Positions 28,049 through 35,877 of a stretch of 64,000 nt of DNA are shown one piece after another. Source of the stretch: JABDJL01 sp963664065. Its GTDB lineage: Bacteria; Pseudomonadota; Gammaproteobacteria; Xanthomonadales; SZUA-36. The stretch covers positions 806,001-870,000 of the forward strand of contig OY760942.1 in assembly GCA_963664065.1 (NCBI GenBank), in the 5' to 3' direction. The translations under genes and the position numbers were made by a program. The notes beneath the pieces were generated by a model that did not search any database, had not been told where the DNA came from, and saw only the letters and a program-made list of their open reading frames with translations. Position 1 is the stretch's first letter; every line of letters begins with the position of its first letter.

Positions 28049-28611
28049 GGTATAGCCACCATATCAAACATTTGGTGCACAAGGCGATCACCTGGCTGTA
28101 TGTCAAATTACGCCGCTACGCCGGCGGGGATCTCCAAAAACGCCGCTGTGGGCCCAACAGAATGAATTGTTTCAAGGCTTTGCGGCATTCCCCGCGCGAC
28201 GGACTGCACCAGGCCGCTCGAATCAACGAAGATGATATCGAGCGCCAGGCTGGTGTTTTGCATCGTCACGCGCGCGGGCGCCGGTTCATCCCGAAAACGA
28301 TGACGCTTTGCCCAATAAAACAACATGCCTTCCCGATCGCCGAGGGTTTCGCGTCCCGCGAGACCGCGGCGCATCGTTCTGCCAGCGTCAGCCATTTCAA
28401 CATCGATCGTGTTCTCGCCTTTGCTCGTTATGATCGTCAACGGCTCCACGCGAAGCATTGCTTGCGCCGTTTTCGATTCTTCGTATTGGTCAACGCCGGC
28501 GTTGACCACGAGAAAGGCAACAGCGATAAACACGGCGATTTTGAAACCGCGACTTATGCCGTTTTCGACTTGGCGCGCTCTGGTTGGCTTCTCAACCGAC
28601 GCGCTTCGCAT
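28045..28611 (-). CDS. DUF192 protein with an internal TAA stop
   Basis: A membrane segment (AVFIAVAFLVVNAGVD) near residue 30 is followed by a DUF192 domain: MADAGRTMRRGLAGRETLGD, REGMLFYWAKRHRF, TSLALDIIFVDSSGLVQSV. The frame stops at TAA (28110-28108) after FLEIPAGVAA, but the same frame continues as FDIQPGDRLVHQMFDM to a TGA at 28045 that overlaps the next start by ATGA. The continuation is exactly what the family shows after the AGxA turn. So the gene ends naturally at 28045 and carries one nonsense codon at position 168 of 188. Function of DUF192 unknown. A sequence error would explain it equally well. Confidence 0.75.
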
Positions 28612-28660
28612 CCCAGGCCATCGTGACTGATTTCATCACGCCCTCCGTGGTTGGCAGAAG

Positions 28661-28683
28661 GCCCCGCCCAACAAGGGCGGGGC
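28661..28683 (-). terminator. GC-rich hairpin after the DUF736 gene
   Basis: GCCCCGCCC-AACAA-GGGCGGGGC, a perfect 9-bp stem 16 bp past the DUF736 stop. The run after it on the minus strand is CCTTCTG, so no true U tract. Confidence 0.6.
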
Positions 28684-28698
28684 GATTCAGCGTACATC

Positions 28699-29031
28699 TT
28701 AGGCTCGGGAATCGTCGGCGTTCCAGATGACCGAAAGCACGTTCGGATCATCCTGGCCGGGCATCTTCCCAAGGTTGGCAAAGAGCCGAGTGCGCCCGAA
28801 TTCGGGTGCTTCGAAGCTCAGGGAGACGTATTCGTTTCCGCTGCGCTCGCTCATGCGTTTCCAAGCGGCACCGATTTCGATGCCTCCCGACACGATCCGG
28901 TAATCCGGTTGCGCATCATTAGTCTTGCGCGTCGGGACCAGCTCGATAGCTGCCTTGATGGTTAGCGTGTTAAGAGTGCCGAAATATCGGTTCTTGTCTT
29001 CGTCGTATTGTACGGTTCCGATGGTTGCCAT
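28699..29031 (-). CDS. DUF736 family protein
   Basis: I start the gene at the ATG at 29031, giving 110 residues (MATIGTVQYDEDKNRYFGTL); the open frame upstream adds 36 unrelated residues. The form fits DUF736: IKAAIELVPTRKTNDAQPDY, GIEIGAAWKRMSERSGNEY, VSLSFEAPEFGRTRLFANLG. These small beta-rich proteins are frequent on conjugative plasmids and integrative elements of proteobacteria, often close to mating-pair genes. The function is not known. A hairpin terminator follows. It supports the reading that 24-29 kb is the remainder of a conjugative element. Confidence 0.88.
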   Translation of the reverse strand: MATIGTVQYDEDKNRYFGTLNTLTIKAAIELVPTRKTNDAQPDYRIVSGGIEIGAAWKRMSERSGNEYVSLSFEAPEFGRTRLFANLGKMPGQDDPNVLSVIWNADDSRA

Positions 29032-29704
29032 GTCATTTATCCGGTGTTGGTGAAGGGGCGAATCCCCTTCTTTCGCGGACCAAACAACGGCCGTAGATAG
29101 TTGTGACACAGAACCGAGACTCGTCGAGGGAAACCCCAACGCTCAGCTTTTTTGAAAGTGCAACGCTCGCGAGGAAGGCATAGCCGGGGGAAAAAATGTG
29201 CGGCGCGGGTTGGCATGTTACAACGCGGCCGTAAGGTCCAAGCGATTAAAAGAAGGGGTCGAAACGCACACCTAACGGTGAACCTTTGACAGCACCATCG
29301 GTACTCAAGTAGACGATGGAACCGCGGCAGTCGCGCAAACCGAGAAGTTTTCTCGCACGACGCTTGAACATAATGCAGCGCATTTGTGTCGGGGGCTTCG
29401 GTGCCCTACTTGCCCATGAGCGATGTGACAAGGAATTTATCGTCACATTCTATCCACACTTCGTGCTGTATCTTGCAAACCATGATGGCCGTCACGGATA
29501 CCGATGTCTTTCGGTGGAACATAGACCCGAGAGTGTGAGAGAACGCGAAGCCTCGATCCCGTCGGGCGGGTTTTACCGCCAATTCGTGATCTTAGCGTGA
29601 CACGTCACCGGCCTTTTGGGACTAGGGTCAATGACAAGGGCGTGGACTGTCCCCGACGGGCGACACTTGAAATTGTCGACGGATCATGCAATATACTCTT
29701 GTAC
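29032..29704. other. No confident gene
   Basis: About 670 bp with only short frames on both strands. A possible 41-residue minus-strand frame (from an ATG near 29369 to 29246, ending LGVRFDPFF) has no other support. I see no tRNA or repeat until the palindrome cluster at 29705. Confidence 0.5.
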
Positions 29705-29759
29705 GCAAATGCATTATCGTATAGATGCAAATGCATTATCGTATATACGATAATGCATT
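29705..29759. repeat. Iteron-like cluster: two direct copies plus an inverted copy forming a perfect 30-bp palindrome
   Basis: GCAAATGCATTATCGTATA occurs at 29705-29723 and again at 29727-29745, 22 bp apart, two helical turns. An inverted copy (29744-29759) makes 29730-29759 a perfect palindrome with half-site AATGCATTATCGTAT. It lies in an AT-rich non-coding stretch next to conjugation genes. It could be an operator of a plasmid regulator, replication iterons or a partition site. Confidence 0.8.
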
Positions 29760-29945
29760 CGTAAACGTAACGAACTGATTTGATTGGCGATTGGAAAACA
29801 ACCGGAGGTAATCGGTAACTCTCAAACCCAAACGTTCGTAAATGCCGTTTCTGGTCCGCGTATCCATAAAGCGACACTCGATCTAGAAGCGCATGTCGCG
29901 TAAAAAGGAAGCTCCTCGTCTGCTAAACCGTTGGGGTTTCCATGT

Positions 29946-30245
29946 ATGAAGCGCGGTGAAGGCGTTGACCAAGCGGGCTTGCGTCTGTTGGCCGATGCCC
30001 GAACGAAGTTCGAGCTAATCGCCATACCCGTACGGCGAGGCGATGCGACTTGGTGGGGGCTGGACGTTGTTCTGAGACGCGATGGCCGTAGGCCGGTCGT
30101 CAAAGCGCAACGAAAGAGGAGTGAACGAAAGGTGTGGCGACAACTCTCGGCTTTGTACCGCTTCGTTAGAGACACGGTTCCGGGCGTTGAGCAGATCACA
30201 GTGAGGATGAACGAAACAACCGACTCTCGCGAGGACACCAAATGA
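29946..30245 (+). CDS. Unrecognised small basic protein beside the iteron cluster
   Basis: 99 residues from the ATG at 29946 (MKRGEGVDQAGLRLLADART). It is basic, with no membrane segment: FELIAIPVRRGDATWWGLDVV, then RPVVKAQRKRSERKVWRQLS, then a short acidic tail. I do not recognise the family. The sequence looks like a genuine compact globular protein and not an accidental frame: balanced composition and good start context are present only in this frame. A preceding 18-residue frame at 29894 (MSRKKEAPRLLNRWGFHV) overlaps its start by a few bases and may be a leader. Location suggests a plasmid maintenance role, which is inference. Confidence 0.55.
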   Translation: MKRGEGVDQAGLRLLADARTKFELIAIPVRRGDATWWGLDVVLRRDGRRPVVKAQRKRSERKVWRQLSALYRFVRDTVPGVEQITVRMNETTDSREDTK

Positions 30246-30322
30246 ACCCCGATTATCCCCTTGACTAACGTATTCGAGGCGGGCATGATGCGCAGCTCAA
30301 AAGATGCAAACGGGGGAATTCT

Positions 30323-30946
30323 GTGCGATCGGCGCTGCGCGAGTACGCACAACTCATGTGTCGGTACTGGTGGCAACTCCTTATCGGGGGATGTTTCGGT
30401 GTCATGGGCGCGGCTAAGGACATGGAGTTGATGGAAGCGCCGGTGCCTTCATGGGTTTGGTACCTGTTGGCGGTCGGAGCCTTTGTCTTGGCTCAGTACA
30501 TGTCGTTTGCCACCCTTCATAAAGAGGTGAAAGTCTATCGAGACAGACCAAAGCCAAATTCTTCGCTCTGCGCGATTTTTGATTATGTTTTTAAGATAGC
30601 AACCAAAGACCCGAATTTATCGCACCCCCTTGAGGCTACGACGAATTGGATTATTGAAAAGGCCGTGGGCGAGGAACTCCAGATATTTGGAACCAGGAAA
30701 AACCCAGATGAAGGAGACGGAGTGATAGAGCCTATAGATAGCGAATATTGGCGGGGACACTCATTTACCTACAATGAAATTCTTTATATCAAACTAAGCC
30801 CTAACGACAAGGCAAAACGAATGCTAACCACAGGAGGAGGGAGAATTTACTACAACCTAAAGGCAGATAGCTCTCAGGTTTTTCTATGTTGGCCACAAAA
30901 GAAACGCGTTAAGTTGCAATGGCCGTTTAGGCGAGAGGTTGTCTGA
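30323..30946 (+). CDS. Unknown two-helix membrane protein, passenger of the IS1595 transposon
   Basis: 207 residues from a GTG at 30323 preceded by GGGGGAATTCT. Two membrane helices lie near residues 17-33 and 42-62 (WYLLAVGAFVLAQYMSFATL), followed by a soluble domain of about 140 residues (ATTNWIIEKAVGEELQIFGT; WRGHSFTYNEILYIKLSP; GGGRIYYNLKADSSQVFLCW). No known family is recognised. The gene lies inside the inverted repeats, opposite in direction to the transposase, and is coupled to the next frame by TGATG. Passenger genes are known in IS1595-group elements; this one is uncharacterised. Confidence 0.7.
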   Translation: MRSALREYAQLMCRYWWQLLIGGCFGVMGAAKDMELMEAPVPSWVWYLLAVGAFVLAQYMSFATLHKEVKVYRDRPKPNSSLCAIFDYVFKIATKDPNLSHPLEATTNWIIEKAVGEELQIFGTRKNPDEGDGVIEPIDSEYWRGHSFTYNEILYIKLSPNDKAKRMLTTGGGRIYYNLKADSSQVFLCWPQKKRVKLQWPFRREVV

Positions 30947-31203
30947 TGTCACGCGGGAAGCATCTCTCCCTAGAAGAAGCCAGGAATACGGGCAAGCTAG
31001 ATCAGTTCGCCAAGGAGCATCCGTGCCCGCCGAATACGCGCTTTTGGGAGGTGCTGGATCTTGCCGCTAAAGACTTGCCAGCAGATGATCAAACATCCGC
31101 TCGGGATTCTCGCGGCGGTTGTAGCGGTACTCGAACTCCTTCACGTACTTCTCAAGGTGCTTCCGGGAAACGTGCACGTGCGTCCCGCGAATCGAAAGCT
31201 TGA
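30946..31203 (+). CDS. Short frame coupled to the passenger gene, overlapping the transposase antisense
   Basis: 85 residues. The first 42 (MSRGKHLSLEEARNTGKLD, then QFAKEHPCPPNTRFWEVLDL) lie before the transposase stop and look like a real small protein start. The remaining half is antisense to the transposase C terminus and rich in S, R, G and T, as antisense frames tend to be. The start overlaps the upstream stop (TGATG), so it is likely to be translated. I have the impression that similar frames accompany other IS1595 elements, which a search could test. Function unknown. Confidence 0.5.
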   Translation: MSRGKHLSLEEARNTGKLDQFAKEHPCPPNTRFWEVLDLAAKDLPADDQTSARDSRGGCSGTRTPSRTSQGASGKRARASRESKA

Positions 31204-31924
31204 GCCGCGCCCAATAGCCTTCCATCGTGTTGACATGGCAACCGTTCTTCGCATATTCGCCAGCGCCGTGATTGACCGTCTCATGCTCGTATCCGGCCTT
31301 CTCAAGCCCGTTGTAAGACTTAAGCTCGTCGGTATGCACGGTGCTACCTTTTTCGACATTCGCCTTGATGATCGGCTGGAGCGTCTTTTTGCGGACGTTT
31401 GGGACGACCTTGGTCATCACGTCGCCGTCCCGCTCCATCATGCCGAATACCACGGCCTTGTTCCCCCGGTAGCCCCGCCCCTTACCCTTGACCTTACCGC
31501 CCACGTAGGTTTCGTCCACTTCGACGGTCCCGCCCAGCGGCCACTCGCCGTCGGCTTTCGCCATGAGCTTGCGGATCTGGTGGGCCATGCGCCACGCCGT
31601 TTTGTAGGTCACGCTCAACTGGCGCTGCAATTCCTTGGCGGCCACGCCATGCCGGGTCGTGGTGAAGAGGTAGATCGCGTAGAACCACTTCTGCAACGAC
31701 GTGTGAGAGCGGTGGAAGATCGTGCCCGCCATCGGGTGAAGGTGATACCCGCACCACTGGCATTCGTAAGCAGGCTCCTTCTTCATGCGGTGAACCTTGC
31801 CGTGCTTGCCGCATTTCGGGCAATCAAGGGTTTCGCCGTACTTGCTCAGCATCAGATGGTGCAGGCAGGTGTCGTCGTTCGGGAAATGCTTAAAAAATTG
31901 CTGAATGCTCAGTGGCTTGCTCAT
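31067..31924 (-). CDS. IS1595-family (ISXO2-like) transposase
   Basis: 285 residues. An N-terminal zinc ribbon (CPKCGKHGKVHRMKKE and CQWCGYH) is followed by the ISXO2 DDE core: TVEVDETYVGGKVKGKGRGY, then TVHTDELKSYNGLEKAGYEH, and NTMEGYWARLKLSIRGTH. Full length for the family. The start is preceded by a good GGAGGA site at 31930. A long open frame on the opposite strand (31061-31942) is a shadow. The gene lies inside clear terminal inverted repeats. Confidence 0.95.
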   Translation of the reverse strand: MSKPLSIQQFFKHFPNDDTCLHHLMLSKYGETLDCPKCGKHGKVHRMKKEPAYECQWCGYHLHPMAGTIFHRSHTSLQKWFYAIYLFTTTRHGVAAKELQRQLSVTYKTAWRMAHQIRKLMAKADGEWPLGGTVEVDETYVGGKVKGKGRGYRGNKAVVFGMMERDGDVMTKVVPNVRKKTLQPIIKANVEKGSTVHTDELKSYNGLEKAGYEHETVNHGAGEYAKNGCHVNTMEGYWARLKLSIRGTHVHVSRKHLEKYVKEFEYRYNRRENPERMFDHLLASL

Positions 31925-31989
31925 CGTGTCCTCCTAATGTAGGGAGATCGTACACGATTTGAATACGTTAGTCAAAGGGATAATCGGGG

Positions 31990-32840
31990 ATACATCCCTG
32001 GGGCTTGCTGCAAGCTTACGGGATAAAGCTGCGATCGAAAGCGAAGGCTCAAGAAACGGCTTTTCCTCACCCATGTAATTTTGAAGACGCTGTAATAACA
32101 TTTTTGCTTCGGCTTCCGGCAAGCCTGGTGCCGTGTCCTGTATAAGCGCTCCGGCAAGTAGCCTGTCGCCCTCACTGATGCCTGCAAACAGGTTCGGATG
32201 TGCAAGGCCCTTGAGAATAATGGCAGTCACCAGTGCCACCAGGAATACAAACAGGCTGATTTCAGCGAATTGCCCGGCCACGGGACGCCCGGAAAAACTC
32301 AATGCCACGCTGGTCACATTGGCAATCAGCACAATCATCTGAAAAACCAGTATGGAGGAGAGCCAGCGAAGCGCGATTCTGTCATCTTCAGAGCGGGTCT
32401 GGCCCAGCACGTTCTGATAATAAGAAATATGCCGGTAACTTTTTAATGCGTATATAAAAAAGACTGAGAAAAATGCCGATTGCAAAGTAGTAGGAGGGGA
32501 TCGAAAACACGATGGCCAGCAGTGATGAGACCAGGCCAGGAACGAAGTGGGCAGCATGAACCCTTTGCAGCGCAAATCCCCGGGTTGAAAGTGCCAGCAC
32601 GTATAGGAAAATCAGCGGTCCGTAGAAAAAACCAAATCCAATCGAGATGTTTGGAAAGAGCCCGACTATTAAATGCTGATTGACCAGGTTGAGCAACATG
32701 TGTGTGCCCAGGGTGACAAGCAAAGCAGCAAGGACGCGATTCGGGACCTGGCTAAGGCGGGAATCGACAAGCAGGTAAAGCAGGAAAATGAAGCACTGAA
32801 ACGCGATCAGAATCTGCAGTATGGGAATAACAAATTGCAT
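31990..32840 (-). pseudogene. Membrane-anchored AraC-family regulator, frameshifted and 3'-truncated
   Basis: The first frame (32840-32388) has four or five membrane helices; the second (to 31990) continues with two or three more and ends in the start of an AraC helix-turn-helix (FLEPSLSIAALSRKLAASPR). The two join near 32455-32475 at A/T runs: IGIFLSVFFIYALKSYRHI would be the intact reading. The IS1595 inverted repeat cuts the DNA-binding domain after its first helix. Regulators of this layout have an integral-membrane sensor and a cytoplasmic AraC domain. It is divergent from the exporter-desulfhydrase pair and may have controlled it. Non-functional here. Confidence 0.8.
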
Positions 32841-32975
32841 GCGAGGATTTCGCTACCTATAGTTCCCAAAAAAGGATTACATTTGATTCTACATAATTAA
32901 GGCTGCCAATAAAGACGAGGTAAGCAATAATTGGCACTACTAATAAGGCAATGGCAGACCACTACCGAATTCAAA

Positions 32976-33716
32976 ATGGAACAGGAATTTCTCGTCCTTA
33001 GTCTTGTGATCTTCAGCGCCGCTGCACTGCAGTCGGCGACGGGTATTGGATTCGGCGTGATCGCCGGCCCGATGCTCCTGGTGGTGTTGAACGACAACTC
33101 GGCAATACAAATCAGCATTATTCTCAACCTCCTGATTGCCCTGTTGCTTGCCCCGTCACTTCGACTAAAAGCCGACCGCCGATTACTGTCCCGACTTCTG
33201 ATTGGCATGGCGGTTGGATCACCTTTGGGCCTGGTGATCTATCTCAATATGGACATCGCTCTCCTCAAGGCTTTTGCCGGTATTGTTGTCCTGCTCACTC
33301 TGTTCCTGGTGCTTCTCGGTAATCGCAGTCATGCAGCGTCCTTGGAGCCAGCTTCGAGCAACATCGAGCAGATATCGATTGGCGCTGTAGCAGGCGTGAT
33401 GGGAACCAGTCTCGCCATGCACGGCCCTGTTTCTGCAGCGTGGATGGCTGCCAGGGGATACGACAAAGAAACCATTCGAGCCACCATTTTGCTCATGTTC
33501 GTATTTGCGTATTTGGTCGCCCTGGGGTTGCAGTACGTCATGGCTGGAATCAATGCTGACACCTTGCGGCTTTGCATGGTTCACTCACCGGCAACGATTG
33601 CCGGCATTCTGGTCGGTGGTTTCCTTAGCAAGCACGTATCGGAACAGGCATTCCGCTGGGTATTGATGATCGTTCTGATCGGCACCATGATCATGCTTTT
33701 CTCCACACTCGGCTGA
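32976..33716 (+). CDS. TSUP/TauE-family exporter, candidate sulfite exporter
   Basis: 246 residues from the ATG at 32976 (MEQEFLVLSLVIFSAAALQS); an upstream GTG or TTG would add an implausible polar stretch. It has seven or eight membrane helices and the two half-domain signatures of the TSUP (DUF81) family: ALQSATGIGFGVIAGPML and AVAGVMGTSLAMHGPVSAAW. TSUP proteins export sulfite, sulfoacetate or related organosulfur anions. The next gene, 7 bp on, is a desulfhydrase/sulfo-lyase homologue. This arrangement recalls cuyZ-cuyA of marine bacteria, in which sulfite from cysteate is exported. The substrate is an inference. Confidence 0.85.
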   Translation: MEQEFLVLSLVIFSAAALQSATGIGFGVIAGPMLLVVLNDNSAIQISIILNLLIALLLAPSLRLKADRRLLSRLLIGMAVGSPLGLVIYLNMDIALLKAFAGIVVLLTLFLVLLGNRSHAASLEPASSNIEQISIGAVAGVMGTSLAMHGPVSAAWMAARGYDKETIRATILLMFVFAYLVALGLQYVMAGINADTLRLCMVHSPATIAGILVGGFLSKHVSEQAFRWVLMIVLIGTMIMLFSTLG

Positions 33717-33723
33717 ACCACAA

Positions 33724-34776
33724 ATGGGTATCTCAACAGATTCGAGATGTCCCACGGCATTTGGCTGTATTGGCTCGATTCCGCGTAAAAGACTTTATTC
33801 AGGCCGGGCTTCGCTTGAGCCCATGCCTATGCTCGCTCAACATTGTGGCGGTGCCCGCTTATTCGTCAAGAGAGACGACTGTACAGGCCTGGCTTTTGGT
33901 GGCAATAAGGTGCGTCAACTGGAGTTTTACCTGGGCGAAACGAGTGCGCAGAAAGCCGACACCGTCTTAATTACCGGTGCCGTGCAATCGAATTTTGCCC
34001 GCCTGGCTGCCGCAGGCGCGCGGCAGCTGGGGATGGAGTGCCATATTCAACTGGAAGAACGAGTGGCTACAGACAGCCCTCGTTATCGCGACTCTGGCAA
34101 TGTATTCATCCACAGGCTTCTTGGTGCAACATTGCATTCTTATCCTGACGGTGAGGATGAATCCGGCGCGGACCGGCGGCTTGGGGAAATCGCTGCGCAG
34201 TTGCGAGTTGAAGGGCGCAGGACATACATTATTCCGCTTGCGCCTGGCCACCCTCCATTGGGAGCACTTGGCTATGTCCTGGCAGCACATGAATTGCTCG
34301 GTCAGATTCGCGAAATGCAGCTCGATGTCGATGAAATCCTTGTAGGATCAGGGTCCGGCGCCACCCACGCCGGCTTGTTGTTCGGCCTCCGCGCCCTCGG
34401 GTCGGCGATTCCGGTAACCGGTGTTTGCGTGCGGCGTGTCGCGAGACTTCAGCAATTGCGAATCAGCGAGGCTTGTTGCCAGATAGCGTCACTTTTGAAT
34501 ATCGAATCAAGCGTGATCGACGCAGCCATCAAGTTTAATGATGGCTTCCTGGCACCCGGTTATGGCGTCCCGAATCCGGATACATTGGATGCCATTGTTC
34601 TCGGTGCCCGAACAGAAGGGCTGATGCTTGATCCCGTCTATACCGGCAAGGTATTCGCAGCCCTGATCGCAGGTGCTAAATTAGCCGATAAGAACTCCAC
34701 GAAGGTGTTAATTCACACCTGCGGATCGCCGGCACTGTTCGCGTATCAAGATGAAATTGAACAAAGGCTGGAATAA
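33724..34776 (+). CDS. PLP-dependent D-cysteine desulfhydrase / L-cysteate sulfo-lyase family
   Basis: 350 residues of the ACC deaminase/DcyD/CuyA family, a fold-type II PLP enzyme. The N terminus fits (IPRKRLYSG), then LFVKRDDCTGLAFGGNKVRQ with the PLP lysine in GGNK, ITGAVQSNFARLAAA with the active-site QSN, and a phosphate-binding GSGSGATHAG near residue 205. Family members release sulfide from D-cysteine, ammonia from ACC, or sulfite from L-cysteate. The exporter next door favours the last, CuyA-like, activity. In many relatives the motif is QSNHTR or QSNHAR; FAR here is slightly different. No strong ribosome site; the gene is probably coupled to the exporter gene. Confidence 0.85.
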   Translation: MGISTDSRCPTAFGCIGSIPRKRLYSGRASLEPMPMLAQHCGGARLFVKRDDCTGLAFGGNKVRQLEFYLGETSAQKADTVLITGAVQSNFARLAAAGARQLGMECHIQLEERVATDSPRYRDSGNVFIHRLLGATLHSYPDGEDESGADRRLGEIAAQLRVEGRRTYIIPLAPGHPPLGALGYVLAAHELLGQIREMQLDVDEILVGSGSGATHAGLLFGLRALGSAIPVTGVCVRRVARLQQLRISEACCQIASLLNIESSVIDAAIKFNDGFLAPGYGVPNPDTLDAIVLGARTEGLMLDPVYTGKVFAALIAGAKLADKNSTKVLIHTCGSPALFAYQDEIEQRLE

Positions 34777-34824
34777 AAGGCCCAAAGAAAACAGCCATTA
34801 TCAATATTCAAAGAACTCAAACGC

Positions 34825-35877
34825 TCATTCCATTTGCAACAATGCCTCCACCGCCATATTGTGATCCATCCGGTCACCGTACCAGGCAGGAATGGGTGTT
34901 TTCGGGGTGATGTTCAGGCCCTTGTCCCTGTTCCTGGCCTTAAGTACCAAAACGTTTCCGCGGAAACGTGTTTCCGGGCCGCGTGGGATCAATTTGCCGT
35001 TGGGCAGGGTGAAGTTTATGATGTCATTTGGGCTGGTGTGAACCCCGAAACCGCCTTCGTGTACCAGTCTATGGTGGTTGCGACACAGCAACACCAGGTT
35101 ATCCATACTCGTTTCACCGCCGAAATGATCGTCCTGGGCGCCGGCGAGAAATCCCTCTGCCACCCGTTCCAGCGCATCAGCACGACGTGCCGCAACGGGT
35201 TCTGATGACACCCGGGAATGGTCATTTGACGTTTCCGCGGAAACGTCTTCCGGTACATCTTTCTGTTCTTTGAACAACTGATCCATGGCTGCTTCCAGCG
35301 CCTTCGAGATCAGGGCACCCTGCTCGGGTGTAAAGCGGCCCTTGAACACCCAGGATCCGTCATCATCCTGGTACCAACTCAACTCACGCTGACTATGGCG
35401 AAGATTTTCATCTTCCAGAGCTTCAAACCGTTTTGTGTTCCGATACAACCGCACTTGTTGTTCGACATGGCTGGCAGTGCCACCCAGTGCAACTTCCAGC
35501 AGAGCCTGTTCATTTTTCGACGTAGCAATCCTGGTCATGGCCCGAACCTTGGGATAACTGACCTTGCCTTCGCGCAACGCGGCTCTGATCTTCGGCAGTT
35601 CCGGTAGCGAACGTGCAACCCGTACCTTTTCCCGGGCAGCGCCCAGGTTCATACCGCACTTCCAGTTCAGCCAGTGTGCGCATGATTTGATACCCACACC
35701 GCCCCAACCTTCCCGTTCATCAAATTCGCATATTAATTTCAACAACTGGAAAGTACCGGCATCAAGGTGGGCGGATAACTGGGTAATCTCGTCGGCCAGC
35801 CTGGAAAGCAATATGGAACTGGAAGAATCAGGGTTAATTTCGTGGCTGGAGACCAACTGAAGGTGAGTATGTGGCAC
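34825..35877 (-). CDS. DUF222/HNH protein with an internal deletion
   Basis: The start GTG at 35877 has AAGGA nine bases upstream and is preferred over the TTG at 35901. The N-terminal 200 residues are a DUF222 (13E12-type) region (REGKVSYPKVRAMTRIATSK, FTPEQGALISKALEAAMDQL). In relatives, about 100 residues with the first part of the HNH motif (AHHIxHW) separate AEGFLAGAQDD from GGETSLDNLVLLCRNHHRLV; here they are adjacent (GAQDDHFGGETSMDNL). The second half (LLCRNHHRLVHEGGFGVH) remains. The nuclease is thus probably inactive. Two identical 18-bp palindromes lie inside the gene. Such genes are often multicopy; their function is unknown. Confidence 0.85.
   Translation of the reverse strand: MPHTHLQLVSSHEINPDSSSSILLSRLADEITQLSAHLDAGTFQLLKLICEFDEREGWGGVGIKSCAHWLNWKCGMNLGAAREKVRVARSLPELPKIRAALREGKVSYPKVRAMTRIATSKNEQALLEVALGGTASHVEQQVRLYRNTKRFEALEDENLRHSQRELSWYQDDDGSWVFKGRFTPEQGALISKALEAAMDQLFKEQKDVPEDVSAETSNDHSRVSSEPVAARRADALERVAEGFLAGAQDDHFGGETSMDNLVLLCRNHHRLVHEGGFGVHTSPNDIINFTLPNGKLIPRGPETRFRGNVLVLKARNRDKGLNITPKTPIPAWYGDRMDHNMAVEALLQME
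34952..34969. repeat. 18-bp perfect palindrome, copy A
   Basis: ACGTTTCCGCGGAAACGT, identical to 35229-35246. Inside the DUF222/HNH gene; here it encodes part of RFRGNV. Confidence 0.9.
35229..35246. repeat. 18-bp perfect palindrome, copy B
   Basis: ACGTTTCCGCGGAAACGT again, 260 bp from copy A and read in a different codon phase (DVSAETS), so the identity is not explained by protein repetition. Confidence 0.9.

Larger units (their letters stand above)
30247..31989. mobile_element. IS1595-family transposon with a passenger gene
   Basis: Bounded by 29-bp inverted repeats with one mismatch (30247-30275 and 31961-31989; outer bases CCCCGATTATCCC). It holds a leftward ISXO2-type transposase and, on the other strand, a 207-residue membrane protein plus a coupled short frame. 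The expected 8-bp target duplication is absent (CAAATGAA left, ATACATCC right), so one flank was replaced after insertion. Its right end cuts an AraC-like regulator gene and is the right edge of the accessory island. Confidence 0.88.

Noticed and set aside
29316..29600. 94-residue plus-strand frame in the non-coding stretch
   Set aside because: No ribosome site, irregular composition and no recognisable motif; overlaps another doubtful frame on the other strand.
29701..29760. CRISPR-like repetition
   Set aside because: Only two direct copies with a 3-nt spacer and an inverted copy; this is an iteron or operator pattern.
31061..31942. 293-residue open frame on the plus strand
   Set aside because: Antisense to the IS1595 transposase, whose motifs are complete; the composition is that of a shadow.
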